The notes beneath the pieces were generated by a model. That model ran no database searches. It had not been told where the DNA came from and saw nothing but the letters and a program-made list of their open reading frames with translations. DNA of 5,082 nucleotides from Planctomycetota bacterium (GTDB lineage Bacteria; Planctomycetota; Phycisphaerae; UBA1845): assembly GCA_022566435.1 (NCBI GenBank), contig JADFIX010000383.1:1-5082 (forward strand), written 5' to 3'. This document shows positions 1 through 5,082 of the stretch, in pieces (the first letter of the stretch is position 1; every line of letters begins with the position of its first letter). Position numbers and translations under genes: made by a program.

Positions 1-678
1 CTGAAAGATCACATGGAAGAACCGCACACCGTCCCGGAACACATTCAGCTTCGAATCCCCGACCCTTTCTTCATACGACATCGGACGTTCCACGATCGTC
101 AGCCAGTCGTCCATCAGCACGCGGGCACTCATGGCCGGCGTAAAGTGCAATCCGTCCGGCAACGGGTACAGCCCGTCCAGCACGTCACGACGAATGACCC
201 GCATCCCGCTCGCCGTATCGGTCACGGCCCGATTACTTAGCGCCGATAGTATGGCGGCGTAAATCCGGTTGCCTAACCGCCGCACGCCAGGCATTTTGCT
301 CTGCGGGCCCATCCGTGACCCGATCGCCACAGAGGCACTTTCGTCGATCAGCGCCGTACACAAGGTGGCGAAAAACGCGGGTTCGCACGTACCGTCGCCG
401 TCCAGAAAGCCGACGATTTCGCCGTCGCTCTCCTCGAACCCACGCTTGATGGCCGCCCCGTAACCGCGGTTTCGCTCGAACTCGATGAGCCGAATCTGAT
501 CGTAGCCGCGGGCAATCGCCGCCGTTTGATCGGTGGAACCGTCGCTGACGACCACAATTTCCATGTCGGTGATCGGCGAACCATCCACAATCGCCTGCCG
601 CGCCGCAATGCAGCGCTCGATCGTGGATCCAATGGCCTCTTCTTCGTTAAAAGCTGGAATGACGATTGATAATTTCAT
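1..678 (-). CDS. GT2 family glycosyltransferase, polyprenyl-phosphate sugar transferase-like (partial, C-terminus outside window)
   Basis: The frame is open from an ATG at 678-676 to the left edge, giving 226 residues with no stop. It begins MKLSIVIPAFNEEEAIGSTI, the standard nucleotide-binding start of a GT-A fold GT2 enzyme. Next come VVVSDGSTDQT (about 43-52), NRGYGAAIKRGF (70-81) and FLDGDGT (91-97), where D93 and D95 form the metal-binding DxD. Further on are GSRMG (120-124), DTASGMRVIRRDVL (154-167), LPDGLHFTPAMSAR (173-186) and ERVGDSKLNVFRDGVRFF (204-221). These resemble dolichyl- or undecaprenyl-phosphate sugar synthases, which move a sugar from a nucleotide donor to a lipid phosphate at the inner face of the membrane. 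Sugar and acceptor cannot be read from the sequence. Any C-terminal membrane segments lie beyond the edge. No strong Shine-Dalgarno is seen; GGGAA lies about 9 bases upstream. The start is supported by the motif at residue 4 and because nearby upstream ATGs are out of frame. It is divergent from the GT-C-like gene, a likely functional partner. Confidence 0.93.
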   Translation of the reverse strand, partial: MKLSIVIPAFNEEEAIGSTIERCIAARQAIVDGSPITDMEIVVVSDGSTDQTAAIARGYDQIRLIEFERNRGYGAAIKRGFEESDGEIVGFLDGDGTCEPAFFATLCTALIDESASVAIGSRMGPQSKMPGVRRLGNRIYAAILSALSNRAVTDTASGMRVIRRDVLDGLYPLPDGLHFTPAMSARVLMDDWLTIVERPMSYEERVGDSKLNVFRDGVRFFHVIFQ

Positions 679-873
679 GGTCTAGTTCCCATAATCATGT
701 CGGAATGGTCGCCGGCCCGCTTAAAGAGATTCCTATCGGACACGGATAGCGCTTTACCGACGACGACCGCCGGTCGATAGGACCGATAACGGAACGTAGG
801 GCGCGGGACCCAACATCATGAGCAAGGGGCCTGCGGGAGATTGAACTTGCCGAACGGGCGATCTAACCCCGTC
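679..873. promoter_or_regulatory. Divergent intergenic region between GT2 and GT-C-like genes
   Basis: This is the space between two divergently transcribed genes, so promoters for both should lie here. No convincing sigma70 pair was found on either strand. The best plus-strand candidate is TTTACC (753-758) followed 17 bp later by GATAGG, which is weak. TCCTATCG (731-738) and CGATAGGA (775-782) form an 8-bp inverted repeat with a 36-bp gap. GATAG occurs at 745-749 and 776-780, with the related GATAA at 786-790. An operator is possible but unproven. Confidence 0.35.
818..844 (+). other. Mini-ORF whose stop overlaps the possible TTG start
   Basis: An ATG at 818-820 opens an eight-codon frame (MSKGPAGD) that stops at TGA 842-844. 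The stop overlaps the possible TTG start at 841-843 as TTGA, an arrangement seen in translationally coupled genes. GGGA lies 9 bases before the ATG. It could be a leader peptide, but such a short frame can arise by chance. Confidence 0.15.
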
Positions 874-2757
874 ATGACTCCACGGAACGTGCGTGTCACG
901 GCACCCGCCGCGTCGGACGCCGTCCCCTCGCGCATCCAAGACTATGCCCGCCGTTTGGCCATTCCTCTGGCTGTCGGCGCGACGTTCGCCCTTCTCGCCG
1001 CCCTGCCCCACCGGACACAGATTCCGCCGCGCGTTTCCTCGGACTATTGCTATCAGCTTCTGGCCGCGAACCGCCTTTACGAAGGGCTCGGGCTCACGTC
1101 ACTCCAACCGATCGCCCCGCTCCAGCCGTGGGAATGGCAGTACGATTGGGGCTTCTTGACCCAGTGGCCTGCGGGGTATTCGTTGCTGGTCTGGGGGGTC
1201 CGCCGCGTGACGGGCGCTTCCGCGTTGGAATCCTTGCGATGGATCAGCGTCGCGTCATGCGCTCTGGCGCTGGTGGGTTGGTTCGTCTGGGTCAAGAGAA
1301 TGTCACCGCGCGGCGTGGCGGGTACGCTGCTGGCCGCGGTCGCGGCGGGATGCTCCGTGACCGTCTCCTTTCTGATCGATCCCACCACCGACGCCGTCGT
1401 GGTGGCTCTGCTGCCATACGCGCTACTGCTCACATGTACCGCGGTTTTCGATCGCGAAGATACCTCACAAGATCCGCGCGTTGATGAAGACCGCGGTGCA
1501 AGTCGGTGTGACGCCGATTCGTCACAAAGGTTTGACTCGAAAGCAACCTTGTATTTGGTGACGGCCGGGCTGCTCGCCGGCGGGCTCTTTTGGATACGAT
1601 ACGCGAGCGTCTTCATCCCGCTTGGAATCGGGGTGTTCCTTCTGATCGAGCGGATCGGTCGCCGGTTGCACGCTCGTGATGTCGTCACGTTTGCGATCGC
1701 GGCGGCGGTGCCGATGGTCATTTTGCTAACCGTCAACCGGACCTTCGCCCAGGGATCGGCGCAAACCCAAATGAATCTGGGCAGCGGCATCGGGTTTCAC
1801 TTCGAACCGGCCATGCTGGCAACGGCGTGGTCGAACTTCACCGCGCTGGGATTCTACGATTATCACTGGCTCGCTCGCTGGATCTTCGCGTTGTGGCCGG
1901 TCGTGGCTGTTTCCGGAATAGCACTCTGGAGATGGAAGCAGATTTCAAAAAACTCTCTGGAAGAAAGACTCGACGATCGCACCGGGGCACCGGGAACGGT
2001 TGCTTACGCGCGCGGCTCGGATCTAGACCCTCGGCAAGGTTGGCGGCTGAGCTTGTGCGTCGTCGGCGCGCTATTCGTGATGCTCATCGGGGCAACAACC
2101 GTGTTCGGTGACAAATTCGACTACGTGGCCCTCGAACGATACTACCGGCCGGTCAGGCCGCTCTATTTCGTTCTGTTCGCCATGCCTGTGCTGTGGTTCT
2201 CCGCCGATGGCAACTGGATCTCGCGGCGAATCATTCGAATAACTGCCTGCGCACTCTTGTTAATCGCTTGTTCCTGGCTGGTTCGCTATGAGTGGCCGCG
2301 TCCTTATCAGCGGTGGCTGGCGGCCGAGCGGGAGACGACACCGTCGGGCTATTGGGCTCGGTGCTTCACGCCGGACGCGGCGAAACTCTACGGTTGGCTG
2401 AAGGACGAAGCATCTCCTGAGCTGATCGTGGTCAGCAACTTCCACGAATTCGTCGCGTTGGAGACGGGCCTATCCACCCTTCCGATCCCGAAGGACCGCG
2501 CCACTCTGGATGATTGGGTCGCCCGCATCGCCACCGCTCGGGGGATTACCGCCCCCCGCGTCCTCTTCGTCCTGGACCCCGACATCAAATGGCGGGAATA
2601 CTGGATTCCGGCAACAAAGGACGTCATCACGAATTTCGAAAATCACAAGGCGGCAGGAACAACCGCCTTCGCAGGCGCTGTATTATTCGAATACAACGAT
2701 GAAAAATTAGCAGAGCAGGCCAGGAGCACGTCAGACAGCCCGAACGGAGCGTCTTGA
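874..2757 (+). CDS. Polytopic GT-C-like membrane glycosyltransferase (PMT/ArnT-like), hypothetical
   Basis: From ATG 874 this is a 627-residue membrane protein. Hydrophobic segments lie near residues 27-44, 94-108, 122-139, 147-166, 170-193, 224-258 (probably two), 268-287, 333-355, 390-412, 427-443 and 452-471, followed by a soluble tail at 472-627. After the first segment comes SSDYCYQLLAANRLYEGLG (55-73), whose D57 sits where GT-C enzymes keep a catalytic acid in the first outer loop. QWPAGYSLLVWG (97-108) resembles the WPPGYPLL motif of many uncharacterised PMT-like proteins. By family knowledge, such enzymes transfer sugars from polyprenyl phosphate outside the cytoplasm; substrate and activity here are inferred. 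An in-frame TTG at 841 would add 11 residues and has AAGGGG 11 bases upstream, whereas ATG 874 has no clear Shine-Dalgarno, so the start is uncertain. Hydrophilic loops at 191-223 and 359-389 look inserted. The gene diverges from the GT2 gene, a plausible donor-lipid synthase. Confidence 0.8.
   Translation: MTPRNVRVTAPAASDAVPSRIQDYARRLAIPLAVGATFALLAALPHRTQIPPRVSSDYCYQLLAANRLYEGLGLTSLQPIAPLQPWEWQYDWGFLTQWPAGYSLLVWGVRRVTGASALESLRWISVASCALALVGWFVWVKRMSPRGVAGTLLAAVAAGCSVTVSFLIDPTTDAVVVALLPYALLLTCTAVFDREDTSQDPRVDEDRGASRCDADSSQRFDSKATLYLVTAGLLAGGLFWIRYASVFIPLGIGVFLLIERIGRRLHARDVVTFAIAAAVPMVILLTVNRTFAQGSAQTQMNLGSGIGFHFEPAMLATAWSNFTALGFYDYHWLARWIFALWPVVAVSGIALWRWKQISKNSLEERLDDRTGAPGTVAYARGSDLDPRQGWRLSLCVVGALFVMLIGATTVFGDKFDYVALERYYRPVRPLYFVLFAMPVLWFSADGNWISRRIIRITACALLLIACSWLVRYEWPRPYQRWLAAERETTPSGYWARCFTPDAAKLYGWLKDEASPELIVVSNFHEFVALETGLSTLPIPKDRATLDDWVARIATARGITAPRVLFVLDPDIKWREYWIPATKDVITNFENHKAAGTTAFAGAVLFEYNDEKLAEQARSTSDSPNGAS
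1990..2024 (+). repeat. Possible dispersed-repeat remnant inside the GT-C-like gene
   Basis: This stretch encodes PGTVAYARGSD in a hydrophilic loop between two membrane segments of the GT-C-like protein. On the minus strand it contains GAGCCGCGCGCGTAAGC, which resembles from memory the GAGCCGCGAGCGTAAGC-type repeats of planctomycete genomes. There is only one copy in the window, so repeat status is not shown here. Confidence 0.2.
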
Positions 2758-2802
2758 TCTTAGCGCTGCGGCCCACGGATATCGAAACCCCTTTGACTCT
2801 TT

Positions 2803-2819
2803 CGACCCTGTATGGGTCG
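2803..2819. terminator. Weak hairpin between convergent genes
   Basis: CGACCC and GGGTCG form a 6-bp stem with a 5-base loop (TGTAT), 45 bases after the stop of the GT-C-like gene. It is well placed to stop transcription from both convergent genes. It has no T-run on either strand, so it is not a classical intrinsic terminator. CACGG/CCGTG (2832-2850) and CGGCTAT/ATAGCCG (2834-2840 with 2878-2884) are alternative nearby pairings. Confidence 0.2.
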
Positions 2820-2935
2820 CAGATCGGACCTCACGGCTATAGATACCGTGTATCGACCTGGATCATCCGGCCCGTGCATAGCCGAAGCAATCAAAGGTGG
2901 AAGTATTAGCGGCGAATAAACTGTCGTCTGTAGTC

Positions 2936-4480
2936 CTACGGATCGGTGCAGAGCTGAATCTCCGGACCGGGATATTCGAATCCCTGGAAGCCCAGAATGA
3001 TGGCAAACACGTCGTTGATGTCGACCTGAAGGTTGGGCGTACCCCACGGCTCCACCGGGGAACCGGCCGGATGTACGTCCGTCAATGAAACGTGCGTCGC
3101 GTTACACGGCGTTATGGCACAACCCGGTCCCACCCTTGTCGGATCCTGAAATGTCTTGATAGCCGCTACCGCGTCATCAATGGCCACGAAGCCGTTCGGC
3201 GGCCCCCAAACGTCGGCCACCGGATCGCGATGGCCTACCACGTCCCCCCACCACTTGCCGCCCGCAGGCCTGGCCTGTGTGTCTGCCGCCAGCGCAGGAC
3301 CAAACTGCAGACCGTCGATCACGGGGACGATGTCGTATGTCGATGACGGCATGATCGGACAGCCGGTCAGGTGCAGCGTCGAGCACGCATCCCAGTTGAT
3401 CGGGGAGACGGGTTGCGTAGGGCCGACAACGGAGATGCAGTTGCGACCCGGTTCATTGGCCCACCAAGACGAACCCACGGCTGTCACGCCGTTCACGAGC
3501 GTACTCGACAGTGTCACTCGTATGTCAAAAGGTAAACCGCCCACGTTGGCAAGATCCTCGCCACGCGGGTCGATGGAGATGTAGCGGTTTTTCAGAATGT
3601 CGTGTGGCGCCGCTGCGAGGATTAGCGAGACAAGGTCACAATCGCCGGGGACATTGTTGTCGCATGCGTCGCAGCCATCGAATACCCCGTCGCCATCGCT
3701 ATCGACGGTGTTACTGCCGTTAGGGCATTCATCGCAGTCGTTCGGTATCCCGTCGGAGTCGGTGTCGACGGTGTCGTCACCGAATGGGCATACGTCGCAA
3801 ACATCCGATACCCCATCGCCGTCTGTGTCAGTAGTATCGTCGCAAGTAGTATCTGGGCCGAGGAAGGTCCCCCCGGAATCCCGGCAGTCGGCACAGGTTT
3901 CGATGCTACAACTTGTATCAAGGCAACACGTACCCGAAAGTTGAGCCTGGTTGAACAGTATCGAAACGGTGCCGCCAAAACGGGCCAAGGCCAGGTCGGA
4001 CACCAGGTCACCATCGAGGTCGCCAATCGCCACCGACTCAGGGCTATTCCCGGTGACGAAGTGCAATGCGGCCAAGAACGTACCATCACCGACCCCACGC
4101 AGCACTGCGACATTTTGGGTCTCCGTGTTGGCAACAGCCAGGTCGGGCACCCCATCGTAATCTAGATCGCCGATCGCGACGCTTCTGGCCCGATCACCGG
4201 TAAAGAAATGCGCTGCAGGGGCGAAGGTTCCGTCGCCGAATCCGAGCAGCACCGATACGTCGTTGGTGCCGGGATGATTGTACTGATTCACGACAGCCAG
4301 ATCCGGCACCTGGTCGCCGTCGAGGTCGCCGATCGCTACGGAGTTCGGCCCGTCGCCGGCGGCGTAGTGCACCGCGGGGGCAAACTGAGCGCGGGCTGCC
4401 GGCACGGAAGCGGCGATCACTGAGAGAAGAGGGACAAGCACCCACACGCCGAGCGCCGTTGGGGGAGTTCTGATGGTCAT
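2936..4480 (-). CDS. Secreted FG-GAP / thrombospondin type 3 repeat protein with planctomycete dockerin-like C-terminus
   Basis: This is a complete 514-residue exported protein. Residues 1-31 form a signal peptide with likely cleavage after AARA. Three FG-GAP/VCBS-type repeats follow (about 33-178), each with GDLDxDxxxD calcium-loop acids: D52/D54/D56/D60, D105/D107/D109/D113 and D154/D156/D158/D162. Residues 183-213 are cysteine-rich (GTCCLDTSC...CADC...GGTFLG...TTC). Residues 218-274 carry three thrombospondin type 3 repeats of the form DxDxDGxxxxCDxCP. KNRYISI (297-303) opens a probable beta domain. The end has two similar halves, PPNGFVAIDDAVAAIKTFQD (427-446) and TPNLQVDINDVFAIILGFQG (481-500). 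A calcium-stabilised, surface-attached or secreted structural or adhesive role is inferred; no catalytic motif is visible. GGAGAA (4487-4492) is a good Shine-Dalgarno 6 bases before the ATG. FG-GAP repeats also occur in integrin-like and lectin-like proteins, so the ligand is unknown. Confidence 0.92.
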   Translation of the reverse strand: MTIRTPPTALGVWVLVPLLSVIAASVPAARAQFAPAVHYAAGDGPNSVAIGDLDGDQVPDLAVVNQYNHPGTNDVSVLLGFGDGTFAPAAHFFTGDRARSVAIGDLDYDGVPDLAVANTETQNVAVLRGVGDGTFLAALHFVTGNSPESVAIGDLDGDLVSDLALARFGGTVSILFNQAQLSGTCCLDTSCSIETCADCRDSGGTFLGPDTTCDDTTDTDGDGVSDVCDVCPFGDDTVDTDSDGIPNDCDECPNGSNTVDSDGDGVFDGCDACDNNVPGDCDLVSLILAAAPHDILKNRYISIDPRGEDLANVGGLPFDIRVTLSSTLVNGVTAVGSSWWANEPGRNCISVVGPTQPVSPINWDACSTLHLTGCPIMPSSTYDIVPVIDGLQFGPALAADTQARPAGGKWWGDVVGHRDPVADVWGPPNGFVAIDDAVAAIKTFQDPTRVGPGCAITPCNATHVSLTDVHPAGSPVEPWGTPNLQVDINDVFAIILGFQGFEYPGPEIQLCTDP

Positions 4481-4486
4481 CTTTGA

Positions 4487-4492
4487 TTCTCC
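4487..4492 (-). promoter_or_regulatory. Ribosome binding site of the FG-GAP/TSP3 gene
   Basis: GGAGAA on the minus strand ends 6 bases before the ATG at 4480. It is the clearest Shine-Dalgarno in the window and fixes this start, because the signal peptide begins directly at that codon. Confidence 0.7.
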
Positions 4493-4556
4493 GATCAGTG
4501 CGCTCTCGGGCTAAGGCCGAAAGTCGCGGCTGTCTCGAACTCGGCCGGTCACCAGA

Positions 4557-4573
4557 GCCCGGCACTGCCGGGC
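4557..4573. repeat. 17-bp GC-rich palindrome in the leader of the FG-GAP/TSP3 gene
   Basis: GCCCGGC and GCCGGGC surround ACT, giving a 7-bp perfect stem with a 3-base loop. It lies between the proposed promoter and the start codon, so it would form in the 5' leader of the minus-strand transcript. No T-run follows. It could be an operator, an RNA-stabilising hairpin or part of a terminator for the gene further right. Confidence 0.4.
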
Positions 4574-4597
4574 GGCGGAGACACGCCTCATGGAACC

Positions 4598-4626
4598 AGT
4601 ATACGCGAGTGTCCTGACGACCACAA
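4598..4626 (-). promoter_or_regulatory. Candidate sigma70-type promoter for the FG-GAP/TSP3 gene
   Basis: On the minus strand TTGTGG (4626-4621) and TATACT (4603-4598) are separated by exactly 17 bp. The -10 matches 5 of 6 consensus bases and the -35 matches 3 of 6. Transcription would start near 4591, leaving a leader of about 110 bases that contains the 17-bp palindrome. This is pattern matching only. Confidence 0.4.
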
Positions 4627-4780
4627 TGGGGAGCAAGTGCTTTCAGCCATCATTTCGTGATTCTGAGGCGATCACGTCCACCGTCGGCCCCGGCGCACCG
4701 AGAAGGCCGATCTCAGTTTGGCCCGGCCGGGCATTCGTACCCGCGTCAGCCCGATGCGATTCGCCGATCCACACCGACCA
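4627..4780. other. Non-coding spacer with a 12-bp palindrome
   Basis: No credible gene was seen on either strand. The only distinct element is the perfect palindrome GCCCGGCCGGGC at 4721-4732. An open frame crosses the region on the minus strand (4643-4882), but its first third is the translated purine-rich repeat tract and the rest resembles no protein I know. Confidence 0.4.
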
Positions 4781-4874
4781 TCCGCCCCTCTCCCACTTCG
4801 TCTCCACGTCTCTAGTTCTCTTCTCCGCTCCGTCTCTTCCTCTTCTCCATCGCTTCTCCCTTCCGCTTCCCCCC
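4781..4874. repeat. Pyrimidine-rich (plus) / purine-rich (minus) tract
   Basis: By hand count, 82 of 94 plus-strand bases are C or T. It follows the stop of the right-edge gene, so read-through transcripts would carry a purine-rich 3' tail. CGTCTC occurs at 4799-4804, 4807-4812 and 4831-4836, spaced 8 and 24 bp, hinting at a decayed 8-bp repeat. CTTCTCC recurs at 4820, 4842 and 4853. Confidence 0.7.
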
Positions 4875-4906
4875 TTCGTCACTCAGTCACCCTGTCACTC
4901 CGTCAC
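4875..4906 (-). repeat. Four tandem copies of an 8-bp repeat, GTGACNNN
   Basis: Read on the minus strand, 4906 to 4875 is four perfect-register octamers. Each begins GTGAC and the last three bases vary: GGA, AGG, TGA and GAA. The array starts 8 bases beyond the stop codon of the right-edge gene and merges into the purine-rich tract. It resembles short tandemly repeated repetitive sequences seen between genes in some large bacterial genomes; the function is unknown. Confidence 0.85.
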
Positions 4907-4914
4907 TTCTGCGC

Positions 4915-5082
4915 TCACGGACACCCGCCCACAAACGCGTTCTGGAAGCAGAGGAAATCGAAGATGTCGCAGGCCGGATCGGGGTCGCAGTCGCAGGCGT
5001 ACGGCTCGCCGAGCACGAAGCTGTTCTGGAAGCAGAGGAAATCGAAGATGTCGAGCTCGCCGTTGCCGTCGCAGTCGGCATA
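4915..5082 (-). CDS. C-terminal end of a GC-type dockerin-like surface/secreted protein (partial)
   Basis: The frame is open from the right edge to TGA at 4917-4915 and encodes the last 55 residues; the rest of the protein is outside the window. It starts YADCDGNGELDIFDFLCFQN, continues SFVLGEPYACDCDPDPAC, then repeats DIFDFLCFQN and ends AFVGGCP. The two halves are spaced 28 residues apart, each with an acidic calcium-loop-like stretch before the hydrophobic DIFDFL core, as in duplicated dockerin or EF-hand modules. This tail with a terminal GCP is typical of planctomycete exported proteins and is thought to serve in anchoring or sorting. The function of the main protein cannot be told. The other reading frame here, rich in S, T and A, is a shadow. 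It lies in the same orientation as the FG-GAP/TSP3 gene, 434 bp away, so a shared transcript is possible but not indicated. Confidence 0.9.
   Translation of the reverse strand, partial: YADCDGNGELDIFDFLCFQNSFVLGEPYACDCDPDPACDIFDFLCFQNAFVGGCP
4939..5053 (-). repeat. Exact 31-bp direct repeat encoding the two dockerin-like halves
   Basis: Positions 4939-4969 and 5023-5053 are identical over 31 bp, with an offset of 84 bp or 28 codons. They encode the two DIFDFLCFQN cores. Identity at synonymous positions suggests a recent duplication or gene conversion between the halves. Confidence 0.9.

Noticed and set aside
348..632. 94-residue minus-strand frame in the left gene
   Set aside because: It lies in another frame of the GT2 gene, which has all expected glycosyltransferase motifs in order.
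1077..1790. 237-residue minus-strand frame antisense to the GT-C-like gene
   Set aside because: It has no recognisable motif or hydrophobic pattern, whereas the plus-strand frame reads as a coherent membrane protein.
3156..3584. 142-residue plus-strand frame opposite the FG-GAP/TSP3 gene
   Set aside because: It is antisense to a well-supported coding region and shows no domain-like features.
3640..3840. Regular repeats that could suggest a CRISPR array
   Set aside because: The periodicity comes from the thrombospondin type 3 codons, with no conserved direct repeats and unique spacers.
3622..4155. 177-residue minus-strand frame within the FG-GAP/TSP3 gene
   Set aside because: It is a shifted frame of repetitive coding DNA; the main frame has a signal peptide and regular calcium-loop repeats.
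4721..4732. Palindrome GCCCGGCCGGGC as an intrinsic terminator
   Set aside because: It has no loop and no T-run on either side, and lies almost 200 bp past the nearest stop codon.
4643..4882. 79-codon minus-strand open frame downstream of the GC-dockerin gene
   Set aside because: Its N-terminal part is the translated purine-rich tract, giving low-complexity R, E, K and G residues. The start lies inside the octamer array and there is no ribosome binding site or recognisable domain.
4887..5081. 64-residue S/T/A-rich minus-strand frame at the right edge
   Set aside because: It is a shifted reading of the dockerin-like tail; the true frame shows the doubled DIFDFLCFQN motif and a GCP ending.

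Overview
The window looks like chromosomal DNA from a member of the Planctomycetota, possibly Phycisphaerae-like; the class is a guess. The best evidence is at the right edge, where a minus-strand gene ends in a doubled DIFDFLCFQN module closing in GCP. From family knowledge, this is the GC-type dockerin-like tail that ends many planctomycete surface and secreted proteins. A second minus-strand gene carries FG-GAP repeats, a CC-type cysteine motif, thrombospondin type 3 repeats and a two-half C-terminal module, also a familiar planctomycete combination. GC content is fairly high and Shine-Dalgarno signals are uneven. No rRNA, tRNA, CRISPR array, insertion sequence or phage gene was seen.

Layout from left to right. 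(1) 1-678, minus strand: the N-terminal 226 residues of a GT2 glycosyltransferase that runs off the left edge. (2) 679-873: a divergent intergenic region with small inverted repeats and an eight-codon mini-ORF. (3) 874-2757 (possibly from TTG 841), plus strand: a polytopic GT-C-like membrane protein with a soluble C-terminal domain. (4) 2758-2935: a convergent intergenic region with weak hairpins. (5) 2936-4480, minus strand: a 514-residue secreted calcium-binding-repeat protein, with a good Shine-Dalgarno and a plausible sigma70-type promoter. (6) 4481-4914: a 434-bp non-coding region with two GC-rich palindromes, a long pyrimidine-rich stretch and four tandem copies of an 8-bp repeat. (7) 4915-5082, minus strand: the last 55 codons of the GC-dockerin protein.

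How the parts may work together (inference): GT2 enzymes of this type often load a sugar onto a polyprenyl phosphate, and GT-C membrane enzymes use such lipid-linked sugars outside the cytoplasm. The divergent pair could therefore be a small envelope glycosylation unit. The two exported proteins to its right end in different duplicated D-x-x-D...F-Q modules and may be displayed on the cell surface. Nothing in the sequence proves that the glycosyltransferases act on them.

I see no clear new defence, mobile or regulatory system. The less ordinary material is the octamer array with its purine-rich transcript, the mosaic secreted protein, the related C-terminal modules in two neighbouring genes, and repeat-like insertions in cytoplasmic loops of the GT-C protein.
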